Below, piece after piece: positions 55,963-64,000 of a DNA stretch of 64,000 nucleotides; positions within the stretch are counted from its first letter, which is position 1; the number at the start of each line of letters is the position of its first letter. Below the pieces are notes generated by a model. The model was not told where the DNA came from. It saw only the letters and a list, made by a program, of their open reading frames with translations, and ran no database searches. Source of the DNA: Sphaerosporella brunnea (lineage: Eukaryota > Ascomycota > Pezizomycetes > Pezizales > Pyronemataceae); assembly GCA_008704415.1 (NCBI GenBank), contig VXIS01000032.1, positions 62,001-126,000 on the forward strand, given 5' to 3'. A program made the position numbers and the translations under genes.

Positions 55963-58900
55963 GATGGTTCGAGAGCTATGGATCGTTCTATGTAGGTGCG
56001 GATTGACTGCGGCGGAGCAAAAGGATGTGATGGAGAGCGGCCTTGTAGACAGAAACGGGAGCTGAAGGCATGCACCTGTTAGCTTCCCCGCATGTAATCA
56101 TAAGATCAACTGCCTACCCCTTAGCTCCTCCGAGAATGTCCTTGAGCAAGGTAGCTATTCTCGCCCCGCGCGGTCACGGAGGGCGATGCTCTCGAAACTG
56201 TATTTACGTAAACTGACACCGGTTGGCTGTTCCAAGCCTCGGTCCAAGCGGTGATGCTTCGAGAAGGAGTGCGGCAACAAGAAGGGCTGGCAGCATTCGA
56301 TGGAAAGAGTTGAGCAAGCGAGGAAAGAGTTGGGCAAGTGAGTGAAGGTGAGCACACACGCGTGCTCGCGAAGCTCAGATGACTACTTGCCGGGTGGTTG
56401 CAGGTGTGGAGCACCAGGTAGGGCGTTTTCTACCTGGGTATTTCAGGTGATGTTTGCGGTGAGACCGAGTCGTCTGCCCAACCACACGGTCAAGAGAAGA
56501 GTCAAAGGAATGGCGCGGAAGCCGAGAAGGAGACGCGAGAGGGGGAGAGTTGAAGTTTACTGGTTTTTTTTTGGGGGGGGGGGGTTGTTTTGTGGGGGGA
56601 AGAAGTGATTGAGGAGAAGGAAGGATTTTTGTTTCGGACCAGGCGGGCACCGGACAATAGCGATTCCGCTTTGGCGGCATACACAGCAGATCGTTGCAGC
56701 TTGCCATCGTCCATGGCACGAGCGAGTTGAGCAAGAGCGCGGAGTGGCAGCTATCGACTGGCATGGGAGAAGAGGGCGATAAGCGGGAGGGGGGGAAGGC
56801 CGTGCGTCACAGGCTGTGAGCGTCGTCCCTTATCTCTGCACTCCGAGCACGACAAAATCGACGGAAAACGGGCTCATCTGCATCCAGCTGATGAAAGTTG
56901 ATGTGTTATTTTTGTGGGTGTTCGTGCATGCGTGCGCGGGCGGGGCGGGCGTTGGTAGTGCTGCTGCTCGTTTCGAGCACGCGCGGTTTGCGAAACTCCC
57001 CAACAACACGCTGAACGTACTGCACACGCGAGTGATTGAGAGTGAAGCCGATGTGCGACGCCTCACGATGCCAGTGGATGTGACCCGCGACCCATCCCAC
57101 TCTCGCCCACCAGTGCGCGGAGAAATTAGTGGGTAACAGCCCATCAGCCAGCCAGCCGCCCAGCCCGCGGGCCGGCTGGCTATCACTGATGGCAAATGCT
57201 TCGGAATCCGATCAGCTTGTCCACATTCCGATGCCGAGCACGGCAAATCTCCCGACGCCTGCACGCTTCCCATATTGAAGGCTGGCGGTTGCATCAGTGA
57301 TCGTACCTGCTGGTTGCAAGTTGGGCGTCAGGCTTAGGCTGACCATTGGGCAAATGGTAATCTGACCAATGGTCCATGCTTGGTTATTGCTAATGCGCAG
57401 GTCATTACCGCGCCCGAGTTCGAGCAAATAACATCCCCGCTTCTCCAACCCGTCGACGTTGACACCGCTCCCACGTCAGAGCACCCGTCGTTTGGTATGT
57501 GCTTCAAAAATCATGCCGACATTATTCTCGACGATAACCCTGACTGGGACGATGTGATTTCTATCGCACCCCCCTAGGAACAGAGGAATGAGCGAATGGA
57601 GGAGTCTATCCGACTAGATGAGGCACATGAAAGGGAAACGAAGCAACATGGACTACAGAAGCGGCTCAATGAGCTTCTAGTTGCATAGATTGTGGGCAGG
57701 CGATTGCAGGAGTATGGTTTCCTTTGTTGCATAGCATTTGCTGATGGGGATGTTTACAGTCTCCATTATACCCCGGCCTTGCACTTTGGTGCGTTTGGAC
57801 GTCCTAGGTTACAAAAACTGCGATTCAGTGATTGGAAGTCATGGAATACAAAACTATAGTACCTGGTACACCGTTTGCGATATCTTCGAGTGTCCTTCTG
57901 CTCTATCTCTATCTTTCTTCTCTTGTCTCTTGAAGGGTCCTTGCCGCGATAACGATGCAACCCTAACCGCAGTTGCGTCCTGCGTTCCGACTGGCTAATC
58001 ACGCACGCAGAAGATGTGGATACCCATCATGTATGTACTTGTACACACGTGGAAATGAGTTGCGTTGCAGCTGGCTGCGGCGGATGTGGGGAAAGCTTAA
58101 AGCCCTTGCATGCGGGAAAATACACACCTTTAAGTAACTACAGTAACTGCATACGCACTCATGTAAGATCAGATCGTGCTGCCTGTCCATAGAGACTCCA
58201 CCGCGTGCTGGCTACCGCGCTTATGTATCTGAGAGTAAGTACAGAGTTACCTGGTATGTAGAGTACTTGAGTATCGGATCTCCGTGCTGCGGGGAATCCT
58301 GGTCTCACCCCCCAAGTGACGTCGATCTTCTTCCCAGAAAGCGGCGTGGAGCGCGTTGTTTGGACAATTCCACATCCCCCGCAACTAGCGAAAACCTGCA
58401 AATCGGATTTGCTCGACGGCGATGCGCTCCTCTGGCGTGATCTATTGTTGCTGGAGTGCTTCCTGCTAACAAGCATCGTCGCTGTTGACTGGATAATTTG
58501 ATCTTGTTTCACTTCTTGGTGGCACTATACTTGGCGGTGAGCTGAAATCGTGTTTCACTTCGGACGATGAAGCCTGATAAGGCTGGAGCTGCAGATCTCA
58601 TACTCTCGCCGGGTCCACATCTCGTGCTCTTGTTTGTCGAAAGCTGCGCCGCGAAAGCACCATGATGTATTTTGAACGCAATATCCGCACGTTGATCGAT
58701 GAAGCGACTCCTCTTTCTGCAAGCCTGTAAAGTGTGCCGGCCCGATCTTCCTCGAGGCCATCATCGTTCTAATACCCTCGACCTAGAAGGGCAGGCTAGC
58801 TGTAAGACGGCTTTGCTAGGTGGTGATGGACTCTGTGTCTCTTTGTATCGCTTAATCACTCGACCCACTACGGGCAGTCACAAACTTAGGATTTCACCAG

Positions 58901-59256
58901 ATTGCTGGGGCTATCCAAGCAAAGTGAATATTCCCAAGTCAGAAGTGCCTGCATGTCGTTACCAAGGCGATAGGAGTTCACAGCCAAACTCGACTCTTGC
59001 TTGAGGATGGATACATTGTTTCGCGTTCACCATATTGCAGCTTCAAAATGCGGAAATGGAAAGTTGAGATTGTCGACTGTCAGTGGTTGTGATCCCACTC
59101 AGTAAAAAATCATTCGTTCATTTACTACTTCGAGACCATATATACATCCTTCTAGAGTAGAATAGGCTGTCGCGAAAAGAAAACCCCCAGGGTGATAATC
59201 CATGATGGTTCTCCTCCAGTGACTCAAAATTCAATTCCTTTCTGATCTCCATCAGG
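55963..59256. other. Intergenic region, 3.3 kb, no supported gene
   Basis: This region holds a G-run near 56573, a GC-rich block of agccagcc/ggctggct repeats at about 57136-57181 resembling the subterminal repeats of the hAT MITE at 26937, and a broken frame at 57380-57688 (listed). The remainder has short frames only. Confidence 0.5.
57380..57688 (+). pseudogene. Possible broken small gene or element fragment
   Basis: The frame from 57380 gives an acidic stretch (IILDDNPDWDDVISIAPP), then a TAG at 57575-57577. It continues in the same frame with a charged helix (RMEESIRLDEAHERETKQHG) to a second TAG at 57686-57688. A CGCAG acceptor-like site lies just upstream of the conserved-looking part. 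I do not recognise it. It could be a nonsense-broken gene, a transposon scrap or chance. Confidence 0.25.
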
Positions 59257-59970
59257 ATGGACTCACGGCATCCTTCACCGCGCACCAACACTATGACCGC
59301 CACCTCCATCGCCACGCGCGAAGCCGACTCGCTCTCGACCGCCGAATTCTCGGCGCTGCGCACCGCCACGCAAGACTTTGTACGGCAGTACATGTCACGC
59401 TACGACGCATCGCACGACTACGCGCACATCCAGCGGGTGCACGCGCTGGCGCTGCGTCTGGCAGCCTCGCATCCCTCACCGCTCGACCTACAGCTAGTGT
59501 CGCTCTCGGCGCTTTTGCACGATGTCGGTGACCATAAGTACACCTCCGCCACGACGACGACGACACCGGTCCAAGACTTCCTTCTAGCAGCATCGTGTCC
59601 TCCCGCGCTCGCGCGCGCGGTCCAAACCATCACCGCCTCCGTCTCGTACTCGAAAGAATCCCAGAACCCCGACAGCGTCGCCGAGGTGCTGGCGCGGTAC
59701 CCGGAGTTGGCCGTGGTGCAGGATGCCGACAGGATCGATGCGCTGGGTGCTGTCGGCGTGGCCAGGTGCTTCGTGTTCGGCGGCGTCAAGAGCCCGGAAA
59801 GAGGCCTGGAGGGCTCGGTGGAGCATTTTGGCGAGAAGCTGCTGAAGCTGGAGGCGCTGATGAAGACTGCCGCTGGCAGGGAGATCGCTAGGGAACGAAC
59901 TAGGAGGATCGAGGTATTTTGGACTTGGTGGAAGGAGGAGAATACCTTGGCTGAGGATGAAGCGTTGTGA
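59257..59970 (+). CDS. HD-domain metal-dependent phosphohydrolase
   Basis: A single exon gives 237 residues. The HD motif set is visible: His57 (YAHIQRVH), His88-Asp89 (ALLHDVGDHKY) and Asp158 (QDADRIDALGAVG), with an additional conserved VARCFVFGG segment. This is the small stand-alone HD hydrolase type found in bacteria (YedJ-like) and fungi, acting on nucleotides or related phosphates in the cytosol; the substrate is unknown. Codon use is strongly GC-biased. An internal ATG at 59293 (MTATSIATREAD) is an alternative start and closer to the usual family length. Confidence 0.9.
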   Translation: MDSRHPSPRTNTMTATSIATREADSLSTAEFSALRTATQDFVRQYMSRYDASHDYAHIQRVHALALRLAASHPSPLDLQLVSLSALLHDVGDHKYTSATTTTTPVQDFLLAASCPPALARAVQTITASVSYSKESQNPDSVAEVLARYPELAVVQDADRIDALGAVGVARCFVFGGVKSPERGLEGSVEHFGEKLLKLEALMKTAAGREIARERTRRIEVFWTWWKEENTLAEDEAL

Positions 59971-60816
59971 TAGATAAGTACCTTTTTTTTTTTCCCTTCC
60001 TTGCTCTGTTCAATCTAAATTCCCGAATCGATGCAACTGAGACATGATACCGAGTGACCAGCATCGTGACATGTCAATAACACTCCATACATACATCTTA
60101 AGCAGATACCACATACACCCCAAAAGACGCAGCACGCGCTCATGCTAGGTATCTTTTCCACGTGCGATTACAGGAATATGTAATTCTCCGAGCGGCTTCT
60201 TGTTCGACCTCGGCTGGCCGGAGCTAGGGAATAGCTGTGTGGATATCGGACAAGCGGGAGCGAGCGGCCTTGGTCTTGGATATAAAAGTAGTTCGCCCCT
60301 TCTTCCCAGTAGAAATAACTCCATGTAGCCAGCCCTACGCATATGCTTCTTTCTCCAATCAGCAAATCGCAACACCCCGGCCAAGGAAGAGCGAGCACGC
60401 ACGCAAACTTTGTCGAATTTGCGAGTGAGGGACTATGATCGTCTTCATCATTTCGCTTCAGTCCCACGAGGAACAGCCCTACAGTCTATAACCCTACAAC
60501 TACAATCCACGCAATTCGAATGGCCCCCGCAAACCATTACACATGCCAAAAAAAAACAAAAAACAAAAGGAAACCAAACGCAGCCACTAAACAGAACGAA
60601 AATAAAGTCGAGGTAAAAGAAGTGACGTGAATGGATATTTGTTTCCCTGAACCCCCTTAGGTAAAGACATCACCCTCGGACCTCAAACAAACATTCCCCC
60701 AGCACCCAACCAACGAAAAAAGAGTTAAGGCAGGACATCTCAAAAAACCTAGATTAAGTCAGGATCTATAATTTCGAAGGCCATGGACTTACCGACCATG
60801 GACTCACTCCAAACTT
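59971..60816. other. Convergent 3' intergenic region
   Basis: This lies between the HD gene and PDA1 3' ends, with A-rich and T-rich runs (60550, 59981). No gene or RNA is recognised. Confidence 0.45.
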
Positions 60817-62198
60817 TTAGTAGTAGTGGGTCTCCTCGGCTGTACGACCACGCGTCCATCGGGGCTCAGAGCCGGGCACGTAGATGTCCTTGAACAACGT
60901 CTCGAAGTTGGTGTCCGGGACAGGGCTCTCCTCGGCCTCAACGACCTCCTTGTCAACCAACTGTCTGGCCTCCTTATCGACCTGCTTGAGCTCATCCTCA
61001 GTGAGGACACCCCACTCCAGGATGCGCTTTCGGAGACCTTGAATGGGATCCTGAGTAGAACGCATGTTCACGACTTCATCACGAGTACGGTAGGTGGTTC
61101 CGGGGTCAGACATGGAGTGTCCTCCGTAGCGGTAAGTGACGAACTCCATTACGAGCGGGCCCTTTCCGGAAACAGCGTACTCCTTGGCGAAAGCAGCAGC
61201 TTGCTTAACGGCAAGGACGTCCATGCCGTTGACCTTGAGACCGGGAATGTATTGACCGCGCTTGTAGTACTCGGTCAAAGCAGACGCACGGTTGGACGCC
61301 GTTCCCATACCATACTTGTTGTTTTCGCAAGCAAAGACGACCGGGACGTCCCAGAGCTTAGCCATGTTGTACGCCTCGAAAACCTGGCCCTGGTTCGCTG
61401 CACCATCTCCGTACAAAGCGAAGCAAGTGTTGGGCTTGTCCTCGTACTTCATGGCGAAAGCGATACCAGCACCGACTGGAACCTGGGCACCGACAATTCC
61501 GTTTCCGCCGTAAAAGCCTTTGCAAAACATGTGCATGGAGCCGCCCTTGCCGTAGGCGATACCGTCCTTGCGACCAAGAAGCTCAGCGATCACGGCCTTG
61601 ACGGTCGAGCCGCGCAGATAGGCGAAACCGTGGCAACGGTAGGCAGTAATTACGGCGTCCTCCTTGGTGATCGCGTGCTCGATACCAGTAGCGATAGCCT
61701 CCTGACCAGTCGACAAGTGGCAGAAACCGCGAATCTTTTTCTGCTTGTAAAGGCTATCCGCAGCCATCTCCATCCGGCTATGTAGGGAAGAATTCAGCTC
61801 CAATCCTTCTTTGACTGCACTGTCCCAAGAAAAGAGCAACATACCGAATGCTGGTCATGTGAAAGTACATCTGGCGGAGTTGGCTCTTGGTCACCTCCAG
61901 CTGCCGAGACGGAGCATCAAGTTCGTAGGCCTCAAAGACTTCGTTTGGCAATGTAACCGTGAAGGGCTGTTCGGCGTCCTGCATGCAAACATGTCAATAT
62001 CGCCAATACACCAACACTTGTCGCGAAGCTTGCTTGGAAAAGTTGCGATAAACTGACACTAGGGACCGCTCCGACACTGGCACTAGCAGCATCTGTGGTG
62101 ACGGTTCTCAAAGAAAGCGGCTTTGGGGCAGCAGCGACAAACTGACTGCGCAACGGAGCAGCCAAAAGGCGGGGAGAGCGAAGCGAGCGGGCCAACAT
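60817..62198 (-). CDS. PDA1: Pyruvate dehydrogenase E1 component, alpha subunit (mitochondrial)
   Basis: Three exons, 62198-62058, 61978-61845 and 61777-60817, give 411 residues, the usual length. The N-terminus ([20 protein letters not shown]) is an Arg/Ala-rich mitochondrial presequence. The core shows [20 protein letters not shown] and the thiamine diphosphate motif [12 protein letters not shown] ending in ENN. The regulatory phosphorylation loop [19 protein letters not shown] carries the serine and threonine sites targeted by PDH kinase in the family. With the beta subunit it decarboxylates pyruvate within the PDH complex of the mitochondrial matrix, feeding acetyl-CoA to the TCA cycle. 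A long opposite-strand frame across exon 3 is a codon-bias shadow. Confidence 0.97.
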
Positions 62199-62552
62199 TA
62201 TCTTGCGAGGAAATGCTTGGAATACCGAAGCGAAGAAGCAACAACAGGGGAATTGAAAAGGAGTAGGAAATGGTGATGGTGGAGGTGTGGGAAGCTGTGC
62301 GGCGTTAAAGATCGCGGCGGTTGATACGGAGAAAGCCAGCGGGATGAAAATGTTGAGCAGCACGCTAAGCCGGATCAGCTCAGCTGTGTGTGATCACGTG
62401 AAAAGCGTCATTATCAAGCAGCCATGAATAATGCACCGACTAGTGAAGGGAAAATGTTACATAAATATCAACAATTAGTGTTTTTGACTTTCTTGCAACA
62501 AAATACATATTTTACGACAATTTAAAAGCCCCCAAACATCAAAAAAGCTCAT
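62199..62552. other. Intergenic region between PDA1 and the fasciclin gene
   Basis: PDA1 5' region containing the CACGTG site, then an AT-rich 3' flank of the fasciclin gene. No gene is supported. Confidence 0.5.
62395..62400. promoter_or_regulatory. CACGTG E-box upstream of PDA1
   Basis: A CACGTG hexamer in tgatCACGTGa sits about 200 bp upstream of the PDA1 start codon. Fungal bHLH factors bind this sequence. Presence is certain; function here is inference. Confidence 0.3.
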
Positions 62553-64000
62553 TTATAACTCTTCTCCACGCTGTGACCGAAGTTCATTCAGCTCTTTTTG
62601 TTCCTGCGCGACATATGGCTCCAAGATTGCCTTGAGCTGACGGACCGAGTATTCTCCACGCCCCAGCTCGTCACCCTCGCCATCTTCTCTGAATAGCTCG
62701 GGTGGATGGCGGTGTTCGTCTATGCTGTGCGGTGGAATCAAGACATGATCGGGTACCTGAATGCTTCCAGACTTTGCGATTACGTCCGAAATAGCTATTG
62801 AATGGTAAGAATCAAATTTAAAAGTTTACTTTAAGCTGAAACGAACATACCAATTGCGTTCAGTCCATTGGCCCGGAAGCTCAGCCACCTTTCCCATCTA
62901 TTGATGTCTATCGATATGTGCCGCTCGTCGAGCATTGTCGATAAATAGACGTGGGTGTACCCATGCAGCAAACCATCCGGATCATCCAGTTCGTTCAAAA
63001 CATGAGCGCCATCCTCCTCAATTGCCTTCTTTTTATCGGGACACACGAGGGCGTCTGAATATAAAGTACAGTTCGTTGAGATATGGTACTTCATGAGAGC
63101 CCGTAGATACTTAGTTCCACACTTCGAAAACAGGAAAGCGTTGAGCTTGAGACCCAACTTCTTCCAGTCGCGATTCGAGGGCGCAAATATAGTCAAGCCA
63201 TGACCGCCGAGTTCGGGAAGTTTTTTGAGGAGGCCAGTACGCTCCAAAGCAGCTTCGGTAGTAGAAAACTGGGTGGGGAGGATTTCGATTAAATCGAGAA
63301 TATCCGGCGGTGGAAGAAGAATAGCATCGATCGCATGTATCACTCCGTTATTGCAGTACTGTGAGGGCCAGGTCAATAAGAATCCAATTCCACCTCGAGA
63401 AATGGTCTTACAATATCAAACATAGTAAACCGGCTATAAAAGTTGATATTAGGGCCCAAGTGGTCCAAGCCGATTCTCAGACGCTGGTGCTCGTCTTTAC
63501 CAAGATCGTCCTCGGAGAGCTTGGTGAGGAGCGTATTATGGTATCGCAAATCTTGAGACTCATGAGTACCCGGAGCGACGTGATACATCAACACACGATG
63601 AATCAAATCCTTGGGAATGTCTTTATGCTTAAGGAACTTATCGAGCATCGCAAAGGCATGATTGCTGGGGGCAAAAACTGTTATATTGGCCTTCTTGTCA
63701 TCCAGCATGTCCATGACTTTACGATCCTTTTTAATCAAGTCGGCGAAGCGTGACTGCTTCGAAGAGATCAATTCCCAGATGGTCGAGTCTTTATGCGGTC
63801 CATGAGGATCTGAAGGGGGCATGGGAGGTCTAGGGTGCCTGAAAATGCGTTGTAAACAAGCCGTTTCTGTAACCCACAAGGTAAACTTACGGAGGTTCCT
63901 CCGGCTCACCACAGTGACAGCCGTCATGGTAGTGGCCTCCGTGTTTCTTGTGACCATCATCACTGGGCTTGTCTTTACGGTGCTTGCCGCCACGGCTCTC
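62553..64000 (-). CDS. Fasciclin (FAS1) domain protein, two domains, N-terminus beyond window
   Basis: Minus-strand exons are >64000-63891, 63838-63412, 63358-62851 and 62794-62553; introns are GTAAGT..TTCAG, GTAAGA..CACAG and GTATGT..AATAG, all phase-consistent. The visible N-terminal part is His/Gly/Lys-rich (HKKHGGHYHDGCHCGE). FAS1 domain 1 has the motif ITVFAPSNHAFAMLDKFL and ends with FYSRFTMFDIV|YCNNGVIHAIDAIL. FAS1 domain 2 has LTIFAPSNRDWKKLGLKLNAF and ends near ANGLNAI|AISDVIAKSGSIQVPDHVLIP. The C-terminus is charged (YVAQEQKELNELRSQRG). FAS1 proteins are usually secreted or surface adhesion proteins; the signal peptide would lie outside the window. The histidine-rich part could bind metal (inference). 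No GPI-type hydrophobic tail is seen. Confidence 0.9.

Noticed and set aside
60826..61785. 319-codon open frame on the plus strand opposite PDA1 exon 3
   Set aside because: It mirrors the strongly biased codon use of a clearly real, highly conserved gene and has no domain of its own.

Overview
The window is nuclear DNA from a filamentous ascomycete (Pezizomycotina). The evidence is the short spliceosomal introns (about 42-80 bp, GT..AG, several with a CTAAC-type branch site), two Zn2Cys6 transcription factors, a HET-domain gene, a velvet (VeA-type) gene, a DAL5-type MFS transporter and decayed fungal transposons. I cannot name the class or species. Exon boundaries were worked out by hand from splice sites, reading phase and protein family expectation.

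Left part (1-22.3 kb), ordinary gene space: a C2H2 + Zn2Cys6 transcription factor running off the left edge (-), a gene-poor 3.7 kb, a glycine-rich-domain (GRDP/DUF1399-like) protein (+), a kelch + BTB/BACK protein (+), a HET-domain protein (-), a fungal multipass membrane protein (-), an ABHD13/Bem46-like alpha/beta hydrolase (+), an unrecognised protein with an N-terminal hydrophobic segment (+), and an MFS allantoate-permease-like transporter (-) that appears to carry a 1-nt frameshift.

Middle (22.3-30.4 kb), transposon island: a decaying trypsin-like serine protease gene split by a TA-flanked MITE, a second MITE copy in inverse orientation, isolated termini of the same MITE family, a hAT-type MITE with a perfect 8-bp target duplication, and relics of a Ty3/gypsy reverse transcriptase, a DDE transposase and a pogo-type (CENP-B HTH) transposase. 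Related MITEs or other inverted repeats lie outside the island at 11.2, 32.8 and 53.5 kb.

Right part (30.4-64 kb): CDC20 (-), a large UvrD/TRANK1-like helicase (+) running directly into a velvet gene that lacks its N-terminal coding sequence, a coiled-coil nuclear-type protein (+), TRAPPII subunit Trs130/TRAPPC10 (+), tRNA-Ile(AAU) (-), a Zn2Cys6 transcription factor (-), a PQ-loop vacuolar transporter (-), an HD phosphohydrolase (+), pyruvate dehydrogenase E1 alpha (-) and a two-FAS1-domain fasciclin protein (-) running off the right edge. The genes are a mix of housekeeping and regulatory functions and do not form a metabolic cluster. The most unusual structure is the helicase/velvet junction near 38.88 kb.
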